Under the pieces are notes generated by a model that worked only from the letters and a program-made list of their open reading frames with translations, ran no database searches and was not told the origin of the DNA. 6,554 bases of DNA, taken from Draconibacterium orientale (GTDB lineage Bacteria > Bacteroidota > Bacteroidia > Bacteroidales > UBA1556). Every line of letters starts with the position of its first letter. The stretch's first letter is position 1. Made by a program: the position numbers and the translations under genes. Below are positions 1 through 5,778 of this stretch, one piece after another. The stretch spans positions 1 to 6,554 of the forward strand of contig DZDC01000125.1 in assembly GCA_022736595.1 (NCBI GenBank), read 5' to 3'.

Positions 1-15
1 TTTTGCAACGGTCTC
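1..15. mobile_element. Possible terminal inverted repeat of an IS element lying mostly left of the window
   Basis: The first 15 bases, read on the minus strand, are GAGACCGTTGCAAAA. This resembles the GAGACCTTTGCAAAA-type ends I remember for some IS5-group elements (IS1106-like). If so, an element to the left ends at about position 15. No transposase, second end or target duplication is visible, so this rests on motif memory alone. Confidence 0.2.
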
Positions 16-44
16 AAATTAGATTTTTTGAGGCTGACAAGATT

Positions 45-63
45 AGTTCGACGGGCTCACCAC
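45..63. repeat. Dispersed-repeat-like word (GTTCGACGGGCTCACC)
   Basis: The string AGTTCGACGGGCTCACCAC is more GC-rich than its surroundings. It resembles the short GTTCGACnnGCTCACC / GAGCCTGTCGAAC words scattered between genes in many bacterial genomes. Only one copy is in this window, so its repeat status is inferred. It lies downstream of the iorB terminator in a stretch with no gene. Confidence 0.3.
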
Positions 64-142
64 AAGTTTAAAAACGGAGTTTACTGGTGTAAATGTCTCG
101 ATAGATTTCGGGATTAAAAATGAAGTCCAACGAAGAAAAAGC

Positions 143-162
143 ATCCCGAAAGCTTTCGGGAT
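143..162 (-). terminator. Rho-independent terminator of iorB (perfect 20-nt palindrome)
   Basis: ATCCCGAAAGCTTTCGGGAT is a perfect palindrome that can fold into an 8-bp stem with an AGCT loop. On the minus strand it starts 23 nt after the iorB stop codon and is followed by GCTTTTTCTT, a T-rich tract as expected for intrinsic termination. The half-site TTTCGGGAT recurs at 105-113, and the flank AGCTTTCGG...ACTCCC recurs at 6344-6365, so the element may also belong to a dispersed palindromic family. Confidence 0.7.
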
Positions 163-185
163 TTAGAACTCCCGTTAAGTTTCAA

Positions 186-767
186 CTATAGGAATTTTTG
201 TGCTTCGTTCATTCCAGCTCGTAAAGCTGCAACATTAAGTTGAACCAATTCTTGACCTTTACGACCAAAAATTATTTGCAAAGCTTCTTCAAAAGCAGCA
301 AAATCAAGATCGATAAATGGAATGGCTGCACCCAACATTACCATATTAGCCGCCTTTACCGAACCTAAGTCTTTGGCAATTTGATCAGCATCCAAGCTTA
401 CATGGTGATTTAGCTTTTCTATTTCTGCCAAAATAACGTCTATGTTGGGGTAATTTGGAATATTTACAAAGGGTTTTACATTGGTAATTAACCATCCTTC
501 GGGCTTAAGCATGGGCAAATGACGCAGAGCCTCCATGGGCTCTACTCCAATAATTATATCTGCTTTCCCTTTAGGAATGAGGTCTGAGTATATTTCGTTG
601 GATGACAGTCTTAAGTTTGACATCACATCTCCTCCTCTTTGGCTCATGCCGTGCACTTCACTTTGCTTCAAAAAAAGCCCTCTTCCAACCGCCGCAGTTC
701 CAATGGTGGCTGCAATGGTCAATATTCCTTGACCTCCTACTCCACCTAATACAATATCCTTTTTCAT
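186..767 (-). CDS. iorB: Indolepyruvate:ferredoxin oxidoreductase, beta subunit
   Basis: This is the 193-residue gamma/beta-type subunit of the 2-oxoacid:ferredoxin oxidoreductase superfamily. With IorA it oxidatively decarboxylates indolepyruvate and other aryl-pyruvates to the aryl-acetyl-CoA, reducing ferredoxin in the cytoplasm. The sequence shows the N-terminal nucleotide-fold motif GGVGGQGI (residues 8-15) and the EVHGMSQRGG signature (37-46), both diagnostic of this subunit. The length matches the usual ~190-200 residues. The start ATG at 767 sits directly before the conserved MKKDIVLGG beginning, preceded by an A-rich stretch rather than a Shine-Dalgarno site. It follows iorA on the same strand after a 162-nt gap that holds its own promoter candidate, so it may be read both from the iorA promoter and separately. 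A hairpin terminator follows at 143-162. In some Bacteroidetes the next gene is phenylacetate-CoA ligase (paaK); none is present here. Confidence 0.93.
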   Translation of the reverse strand: MKKDIVLGGVGGQGILTIAATIGTAAVGRGLFLKQSEVHGMSQRGGDVMSNLRLSSNEIYSDLIPKGKADIIIGVEPMEALRHLPMLKPEGWLITNVKPFVNIPNYPNIDVILAEIEKLNHHVSLDADQIAKDLGSVKAANMVMLGAAIPFIDLDFAAFEEALQIIFGRKGQELVQLNVAALRAGMNEAQKFL

Positions 768-841
768 TGTTTCTATTTGTTTTTTTTGCGTTTTATATTA
801 AATCTATGGTTTAAGAAGCATCGAAAATCGTGACTCTAAAA

Positions 842-915
842 GTTAATATTTGGTCTCTACAAAATTATGCTTTCGCATTTTTCAACCAAGAATACACCAC
901 AAATCAAATATTAAC
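842..915. repeat. 11-bp perfect inverted repeat bracketing the iorB promoter candidate
   Basis: GTTAATATTTG at 842-852 is the exact reverse complement of CAAATATTAAC at 905-915, with a 52-nt spacer containing the TAATTTTG box. The right arm also belongs to the shorter hairpin at 907-927, so in RNA the two pairings exclude each other. Function is unknown; it could be an operator pair or an RNA switch. Confidence 0.5.
860..889 (-). promoter_or_regulatory. Promoter candidate for iorB (Bacteroidetes type)
   Basis: On the minus strand, TTG (889-887) is separated by 19 nt from TAATTTTG (867-860), which matches the Bacteroidetes -33/-7 consensus TTG and TAnnTTTG. Transcription would start near 853, giving a leader of about 86 nt before iorB. 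It lies inside the loop of an 11-bp inverted repeat (842-852 / 905-915). Such motifs arise by chance in AT-rich DNA, so this is a candidate only. Confidence 0.4.
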
Positions 916-927
916 AGCATTAATATT
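907..927 (-). terminator. Weak AT-only hairpin just after the iorA stop codon
   Basis: AATATTAA (907-914) and TTAATATT (920-927) form an 8-bp stem around a CAGCA loop, starting 2 nt past the iorA stop. All stem pairs are A-T and no clear T-run follows on the minus strand, so it is at best a partial terminator or a 3'-end stabilising structure in an iorA-iorB transcript. Confidence 0.35.
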
Positions 928-929
928 AT

Positions 930-2579
930 TTAAACTTTCTCGCTCTGAGTTGAACGAATACGAGCACCCAAAGTAATAATGCACTCGCGACGAGGAATAA
1001 TTACGCTTACGCCTTTGTATTTCAACTCTTGTTTCATAATGGCCACATTTTCGTCGTGGTACTTGCGTATGGGGTTGAGCACATGGATGTGCTCCTTTTC
1101 AACGCCTAAGCCTAAGCAGATATCTTCAATTTTACCGGTAGCCTGACTTTGTTGACCGCCTGTCATCCCTGTGGTTCCATTATCAAGAATCATTACTGTG
1201 ATGGGCGATTTACAATTAATTGCATCTAAAAGTCCGGTAATACCACTATGAGTAAAGGTTGAATCACCGATAACTGCGACAGCCGGCACCAAACCAACAT
1301 CTGCAGCACCTTTAGCCATGGTAATAGATGCACCCATATCCACGCAAGTATTTATAGCTTCAAGAGGTTGTAAAGCGGCTAAGGTATAACATCCAATATC
1401 AGCAAAAACACGACCTTTTCCAAATTCCTCCATCACTATGTTCAAAGCGTTATAACTGTCGGTGTGAGGACAACCTGCACAAAGAGCAGGAGGACGTGGA
1501 GTTACTACCTGAGGAATTGTGTTTTCAACTTGCAATTCAAAGCTAAAGGCTTTTGCAATAATGGTTGGGTTCAACTCTCCTTCTCGGGGTAAGGTACCAT
1601 CAAGACGGCCCAGAATTTTCTTTCCATTATCCAAAATTCCTCTTAAACCCTCTTCAATAATTGGATATCCTTCTTCAATTACCATAATGGTTTCGCATTC
1701 ATCATAGAGTCGTTGAATCATTTTTCGGGGAACAGGATATTGAGCAATGCGCAAAACGGGATATTCAATTCCATCATCAAAATTTTCCATTAGATAATTG
1801 AATGCGATTCCTGTGGTTAAAATACCAAGCTTTTTATTAGCACCATCAAAATAAGTATTGAATCCAGATTTTTCACTTTCTGATTCAATCAAAGGCATAT
1901 TTTCCAACAACATATGGTATTGTTGGCGTGCGATACTAGGAAGTAATACAAACTGACGAGGATTTTTAGGTAAACTCAATGGATTTTGAGCTCTTTTTTC
2001 TCCCATAACCACTCCAGCTCTAGAATGCGCAAGACGAGTGGTAATACGAATGAGAACTGGAACATTTAAACGCTCTGACATCTCAAAAGCATAGGGCATC
2101 ATGTCGTAAGCTTGTTGCTGATTTACAGGTTCTAAAATCGGTATTTGAGCAAATTTTCCATAATATCTAGAATCTTGTTCATTTTGTGAAGAATGCATTC
2201 CTGGATCATCTGCGGATACAATTACAAGTCCACCATTCACTCCGGTTATAGGAGCATTCATAAATGCATCTGCGGCTACATTCATACCCACATGCTTCAT
2301 GCATGCCATAGCGCGTTTGCCAACATAGCTCACACCAATAGCGGCTTCAACTGAAGTTTTTTCGTTTGCGGTCCAGGTAGCTACCACTGCCCCACTCTTA
2401 TGTTCCTTAGAACGCAATACGAATTCGGTAATTTCGGTAGATGGAGTCCCCGGATAGGCATATACTGCTGATACTCCAGCATCCAATGCTCCTTGGGCAA
2501 TAGCTTCATCTCCTAATAGTACAATTTTTTGCATAACGTTTTGTTTTTTAAATAAAATATTTGCGAATCTCTTCGACAT
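930..2579 (-). CDS. iorA: Indolepyruvate:ferredoxin oxidoreductase, alpha subunit (short form without ferredoxin domain)
   Basis: IorA is the catalytic, thiamine-diphosphate-dependent subunit that converts aryl-pyruvates to aryl-acetyl-CoA with IorB. In the 549-residue reading, the N-terminal pyrimidine-binding-type domain has the conserved GDEAIAQGALDAG (23-35) and YPGTPSTEI (42-50). The centre shows PALCAGCPH (364-372). The C-terminal TPP domain has the GDSTFTHSG region (438-446) and the ILDN...TGMTGGQ region (464-476). The most likely start is the second ATG at 2534 (MQKIVLLGDEAI), giving 534 residues, because family members begin just before this block; the 15 extra residues from the 2579 ATG are basic and not family-like. 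The protein ends soon after RREC (530-533), with no C-terminal two-cluster 4Fe-4S ferredoxin domain as in archaeal IorA. Short forms are known in anaerobes and Bacteroidetes to my recollection. It precedes iorB, and a promoter candidate lies at 2643-2671. Confidence 0.93.
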   Translation of the reverse strand: MSKRFANILFKKQNVMQKIVLLGDEAIAQGALDAGVSAVYAYPGTPSTEITEFVLRSKEHKSGAVVATWTANEKTSVEAAIGVSYVGKRAMACMKHVGMNVAADAFMNAPITGVNGGLVIVSADDPGMHSSQNEQDSRYYGKFAQIPILEPVNQQQAYDMMPYAFEMSERLNVPVLIRITTRLAHSRAGVVMGEKRAQNPLSLPKNPRQFVLLPSIARQQYHMLLENMPLIESESEKSGFNTYFDGANKKLGILTTGIAFNYLMENFDDGIEYPVLRIAQYPVPRKMIQRLYDECETIMVIEEGYPIIEEGLRGILDNGKKILGRLDGTLPREGELNPTIIAKAFSFELQVENTIPQVVTPRPPALCAGCPHTDSYNALNIVMEEFGKGRVFADIGCYTLAALQPLEAINTCVDMGASITMAKGAADVGLVPAVAVIGDSTFTHSGITGLLDAINCKSPITVMILDNGTTGMTGGQQSQATGKIEDICLGLGVEKEHIHVLNPIRKYHDENVAIMKQELKYKGVSVIIPRRECIITLGARIRSTQSEKV

Positions 2580-2620
2580 TTAGATCTATTATGAACGGGT
2601 ATTGTGGCTGAAGGAAGGGT

Positions 2621-2637
2621 TTGATGTTTCCCATCAA
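2621..2637 (-). promoter_or_regulatory. Stem-loop at the predicted 5' end of the iorA transcript
   Basis: On the minus strand TTGATG-GGAAA-CATCAA forms a 6-bp stem with a 5-nt loop. If the promoter at 2643-2671 is real, transcription starts at about 2636, placing this stem at the extreme 5' end of the mRNA, where such structures often protect transcripts from decay. It depends on the unverified start site. Confidence 0.35.
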
Positions 2638-2642
2638 CTCGA

Positions 2643-2671
2643 CAAAAATATTAAAAAAAAAATCATTTCAA
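2643..2671 (-). promoter_or_regulatory. Promoter candidate for iorA (Bacteroidetes type)
   Basis: On the minus strand, TTG (2671-2669) is followed after 18 nt by TATTTTTG (2650-2643), fitting the TTG / TAnnTTTG consensus of the Bacteroidetes primary sigma factor. The predicted start near 2636 gives a leader of about 100 nt to the preferred ATG at 2534, or about 57 nt to the ATG at 2579. Confidence 0.5.
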
Positions 2672-2776
2672 GAACCAAATAAAATAGCTTTTGAGTAAAT
2701 TCCCTTTCAATTTGTAAACCATCAAATCTATCTTAATATTTAATATATATGATAATTATTTGAATATTAGATAATA

Positions 2777-2890
2777 AACATTAAATCAGGTAATTTACTT
2801 ACCTTCGATCTTGTGGGCTTTATACCTTTGTATCTTCAATTTTATGAATTATATCAATTAACAATATTGTAAATTACCTAATTTAACATT
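2777..2890. repeat. Long inverted repeat (arms 2777-2798 and 2869-2890) around the acpH promoter box
   Basis: The left arm at 2781-2798, TTAAATCAGGTAATTTAC, matches the reverse complement of 2869-2886 at 17 of 18 positions; extending to 22 nt gives 19 matches. The spacer is 70 nt and holds the TACCTTTG box. Each arm also contains a small dyad, GTAATTTAC (2790-2798) and GTAAATTAC (2869-2877), so the pair could be two operator sites for one dimeric regulator rather than a hairpin. Confidence 0.55.
2823..2830 (+). promoter_or_regulatory. -7 promoter box candidate for acpH
   Basis: TACCTTTG is an exact match to the Bacteroidetes -7 element TAnnTTTG. No good TTG lies at the usual -33 spacing; TTC at 2804-2806 (16 nt) and TTA at 2799-2801 (21 nt) are the nearest, so activity might need an activator. 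The predicted start near 2837 gives a leader of about 120 nt containing the right arm of the inverted repeat. Confidence 0.4.
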
Positions 2891-2955
2891 AAATTTTTAA
2901 CCCTACGCAACCTTTTAACATTCAAATCGTTTATACCGTCATAATTCCATAAATC

Positions 2956-3777
2956 ATGAATTATTTAGCTCATTTAAAACTATCTGGCGACCATGAATAT
3001 ATCATGCTAGGTAATTTTATTGCTGACCATATCAAAGGTAATCAGATACAGGGATTTCCCGACGAAGTGCTTCAAGGGATTATGTTACACCGCAAAATTG
3101 ACTATTATACCGACCATCATCCTGTTTTTATGCAATCGCGCGAAAGACTGCATACCAAATACCATAAATATGCAGGTGTAATTGCCGATATTTTTTACGA
3201 CCACTTTTTAGCTAAAAATTGGAGCGATTATAGCGACCTCCATTTATCAGGATTTACTAGTTACAGCTACGGAATTATGCTTCGTAATTATAACTTGCTT
3301 CCCTCCAAAACAAAGAAGATTCTTCCTTTTTTTATTATGCAAAATTGGCTTTCGAATTATGCCAAAATGGAAGGTTTACGTCGAAGCTTTCAAGTAATGG
3401 CTCGCAGAGCAAATTTCAAATCCAATATGGAATACGTTGTGGATGATCTTATTGACAACTATGAGCTTTATGAAAATGAATTTAAAAGCTTTTTCCCTGA
3501 TATTGCAAACTACTGTCAAAATGAATTAGACTTGTTGTTTCCAGCCGATCGTATGAGCAAAAAAAACCAATTATTGAGTGAGCGTTTGGTGGAAAAATCT
3601 GAACCTAAAGAAGTAAAGGTGGTTTCAAAACCATTCCCAATAAAATACAAAAAGGCAGAAAAAAGTATTGAGCCCAAATCAAGTGAAGAATCCGATTCTG
3701 AAACTGCGAGCAATAACAAGTTGAAAACAAAGCGTTCCCTCTTTTCCTATAAAAAACCTAAAAGCACTAATTCTTAA
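2956..3777 (+). CDS. acpH: Acyl carrier protein phosphodiesterase (AcpH/DUF479 family) with extra C-terminal tail
   Basis: The family removes 4'-phosphopantetheine from holo-acyl carrier protein, a metal-dependent cytoplasmic reaction that recycles the fatty-acid synthesis cofactor. The first ~195 residues carry the family pattern: NYLAHL (2-7), GNFIADHIKG (19-28), GIMLHRKIDYYTDHHP (41-56) and AGVIADIFYDHFLAKNW (73-89). Likely metal or active-site residues are H6, D24, H45, D49, D53, D78, D82 and H83, by analogy with the family. Family members are usually ~190-200 residues. This one has 273: residues ~198-273 form a Lys/Ser/Glu-rich, probably disordered tail. The ATG at 2956 directly precedes the conserved NYLAHL, so the start is secure. 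It stands alone on the plus strand, divergent from iorA and convergent with the permease gene, whose 3' end it overlaps by 11 bp. Exact substrate specificity in this organism is inferred. Confidence 0.85.
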   Translation: MNYLAHLKLSGDHEYIMLGNFIADHIKGNQIQGFPDEVLQGIMLHRKIDYYTDHHPVFMQSRERLHTKYHKYAGVIADIFYDHFLAKNWSDYSDLHLSGFTSYSYGIMLRNYNLLPSKTKKILPFFIMQNWLSNYAKMEGLRRSFQVMARRANFKSNMEYVVDDLIDNYELYENEFKSFFPDIANYCQNELDLLFPADRMSKKNQLLSERLVEKSEPKEVKVVSKPFPIKYKKAEKSIEPKSSEESDSETASNNKLKTKRSLFSYKKPKSTNS

Positions 3778-4996
3778 GTGATTTTACATCCAACGCATCT
3801 CTCAATCCGTTTCCAATTATCATAAAAGCGAGTACAACTAACATGATGGCAACCCCTGGCAATACTGCTAGGTAGGCATAATCGAGGACTATATATCCAT
3901 AATGCTCTTTAATCATTATTCCCCAACTCGGTGTGGGTGGTTGAACTCCAATACCGAGAAAGCTCAACCCTGCTTCAATCAAAATGGCCGAAGCAAAATT
4001 GGCCGCAGAGATTACAATTAACGGACTCACTACATTAGGAAGAATATGACGAAAAATAATGCGGGCATTGGTGTAACCGAGCGCAACACCAGCTTCAACA
4101 AACTCTTTTTGTCGAATACTTAACACCTGACCTCTTACTACCCTAGCCACCTCAACCCACATGGTAAGACCCACAGCAATAAATATTTGCCAAAAACCCT
4201 TTCCCAAAACCATGGTTAATGCTATCACTAAGAGTAAGGTAGGAATAGACCAAACCACATTGATAAACCACACAATCAACTCATCAATCCATTTTCCAAA
4301 ATAGGCTGCTATAGCACCGAGAGTAACCCCTACTAGCAAAGAAATTAATACAGCAATAAAGCCAACACTTAAACTCACCCGAGTGCCAATGATCAACTGA
4401 CTGAGATAATCTCTCCCAAACAAATCGGTACCAAACCAAAAGTGCTTTTTTACTAACTGTTTTAATACCTTTTGATCCAAAGCTTCCTTTGAAATTTCGA
4501 TAGGATTGCCATCAATATCAAACGCATGGAAAACTTGATTATGCTTACGAATCAGTAGTGCTGACTGTAAAGCAAACACAAAATCGAGCTTGTGGTAAGC
4601 AATCCAAGGTCCGTTATTGGGTTTCATTCCAGTATATTTCTCAAGCCAAATGCTATCGTTGGTCAATCGGTAAGAATGAATTGGAATTTCATCGAATTTG
4701 AGAGGAGCTCCAAAAAGCATTTTTGTAAAGAAACCTGGAGTTTCTATTTCTCTATTTAACTGATATTGTGCAGTAACGACTGAAAACCCAGGCTTTTTTG
4801 TTGCCAATTCCAAATGTTGATTATTGGCATAGGGAGTGCTATCCGGTGTAATCAAATATCCTAAAATACCCAAAAGTGCCACTACCAGAATAAAAATTAA
4901 AGCCGACATAGACAATTTATTCCTATAAAAGCGCTTCAAAGCCAGTTCTGATAACGACCCAGAGGGTATAAAATAGGATTTATTGAAAAACCTCAT
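3767..4996 (-). CDS. OppC/DppC-type ABC transporter permease with large extracytoplasmic insert
   Basis: This 409-residue inner-membrane protein belongs to the permease subunits of peptide/nickel-type ABC importers (BPD transporter family). A membrane segment lies at ~30-50 after a short N-terminal tail (SELALKRFYRNKLSM is typical of OppC). A ~150-residue hydrophilic region (51-~200) follows, ending in the family motif HFWFGTDLFGRD (185-196), and then about five more membrane segments (~208-232, 238-263, 267-285, 325-348, 370-396). The EAA loop that contacts the ATPase is EAGVALGYTNARIIFRHILPN (301-321), and GLSFLGIGVQPPTPSWG (343-359) is another hallmark. E. coli OppC has ~300 residues; the extra length is mainly the insert between segments 1 and 2, which I recall as common in Bacteroidetes. 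It is the last gene of the minus-strand operon, 3 nt after the AIM24 gene. No OppB, ATPase or binding protein is in the window, so the substrate is unknown. Confidence 0.88.
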   Translation of the reverse strand: MRFFNKSYFIPSGSLSELALKRFYRNKLSMSALIFILVVALLGILGYLITPDSTPYANNQHLELATKKPGFSVVTAQYQLNREIETPGFFTKMLFGAPLKFDEIPIHSYRLTNDSIWLEKYTGMKPNNGPWIAYHKLDFVFALQSALLIRKHNQVFHAFDIDGNPIEISKEALDQKVLKQLVKKHFWFGTDLFGRDYLSQLIIGTRVSLSVGFIAVLISLLVGVTLGAIAAYFGKWIDELIVWFINVVWSIPTLLLVIALTMVLGKGFWQIFIAVGLTMWVEVARVVRGQVLSIRQKEFVEAGVALGYTNARIIFRHILPNVVSPLIVISAANFASAILIEAGLSFLGIGVQPPTPSWGIMIKEHYGYIVLDYAYLAVLPGVAIMLVVLAFMIIGNGLRDALDVKSLKN

Positions 4997-4999
4997 GCA

Positions 5000-5773
5000 T
5001 TAAAAATTTCGGTCACCACCAAAAAGCCCACCTAATAATCCCCCACCAACACCAGCAACTCCCTGACTTTGACCTCTGTTATACGCCGTAGCTGCCGCTA
5101 TCCTATCGGCCAAACGACTAAAGGGTAAACTTTGCAAATAGACCAATCCGGGGCCAGTCACTTTGGCCAAGAACATACCCTCTCCGCCAAAAAGCGAATT
5201 GGTAAATCCTCCGATAAATTGTATATCGTAATCAACAGAGGGGGCAAAAGCCACAAGGCAACCCGTATCCACTTTCAGCGTTTGACCAGGGGCAAGATAT
5301 TTCTTTACAATGGTTCCACCCGCATGCACAAATGCAAGTCCGTCCCCAGTCAGGCGTTGAAGTATAAAACCTTCACCTCCAAACAATCCTGCACCCAGCT
5401 TTTTGGTAAAAGCAATATCAACATCAATACCCTGCGCAGCACATAAGAATCCATCTTTTTGAACCAAAAATTCCCCTCCCAATTGTTGCATATCCAAAGG
5501 AATAATTTTACCTGGATATGGAGCTCCAAATACAATTTTGGATTTAGCAATATTAGTATTTACAAAGGAGGTAATAAAAAATCCATCTCCAGTTAGCATC
5601 CGTTTAAAACCACTAAAAATACCACCTCCAGTGCCAGTATTCATTTGAATTCCCTCATCCATAAACATCATGGCTCCAACTTCGGCTCTAACCCCTTCAT
5701 TGCGATCCAATTCTATCTCCACAATTTGCATATCGTCGCCGATAATTTGATAATCAATAACATCTGCTGCCAT
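5000..5773 (-). CDS. AIM24 / TIGR00266 family protein
   Basis: A 257-residue protein of the AIM24 family, named after a yeast mitochondrial protein; the bacterial role is unknown. It opens with the family pattern (IDYQIIGDDMQIVEIEL, 6-22; EVGAMMFMDEGIQMNTGTGGG, 31-51). Three related glycine-rich units follow: GFKRMLTGDGFFI (55-67), LFGGEGFILQRLTGDGLAFV (130-149) and LFGGEGMFLAKVTGPGLVYL (194-213). They are consistent with the repeated beta-structure of this fold. The C-terminus is a Gly-rich tail ending GGLLGGLFGGDRNF, common in bacterial members. There is no signal peptide or membrane segment, so it is probably cytoplasmic. The length is usual for the family. It sits between the phosphatase gene (5-nt gap) and the permease gene (3-nt gap), implying co-transcription. 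The ATG at 5773 is favoured because the conserved IDYQI block follows immediately. Confidence 0.88.
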   Translation of the reverse strand: MAADVIDYQIIGDDMQIVEIELDRNEGVRAEVGAMMFMDEGIQMNTGTGGGIFSGFKRMLTGDGFFITSFVNTNIAKSKIVFGAPYPGKIIPLDMQQLGGEFLVQKDGFLCAAQGIDVDIAFTKKLGAGLFGGEGFILQRLTGDGLAFVHAGGTIVKKYLAPGQTLKVDTGCLVAFAPSVDYDIQFIGGFTNSLFGGEGMFLAKVTGPGLVYLQSLPFSRLADRIAAATAYNRGQSQGVAGVGGGLLGGLFGGDRNF

Positions 5774-5778
5774 ATAAC

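Larger units (their letters stand above)
2580..2955. other. Divergent intergenic region between iorA and acpH
   Basis: This 376-nt, strongly AT-rich stretch has no credible gene on either strand. It contains a leftward promoter candidate for iorA (2643-2671), a small stem-loop in the predicted iorA leader (2621-2637), a rightward TAnnTTTG box (2823-2830), and a long inverted repeat bracketing that box (2777-2798 / 2869-2890). A 10-bp palindrome ACAATATTGT (2861-2870) overlaps the right arm. The stretch 2680-2776 shows nothing beyond AT-richness. Confidence 0.7.

Noticed and set aside
64..142. Remnant gene between the left edge and the iorB terminator
   Set aside because: All frames are short or broken and no protein family is recognisable, so no pseudogene is called.
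535..814. Two short plus-strand reading frames (535-732 and 602-814) opposite iorB
   Set aside because: They lie antisense to the well-supported iorB gene, overlap each other in different frames and show no recognisable domain.
2777..2890. CRISPR-like or phase-variable invertible element
   Set aside because: There are only two arms, no repeated spacer units, and no recombinase gene nearby; the invertible-promoter idea is kept only as one untested option for the inverted repeat.
5132..5446. A 104-codon plus-strand open frame opposite the AIM24 gene
   Set aside because: It is antisense to a conserved family gene with no promoter box or domain, and its composition mirrors the Gly-rich sense strand; most likely a chance frame.
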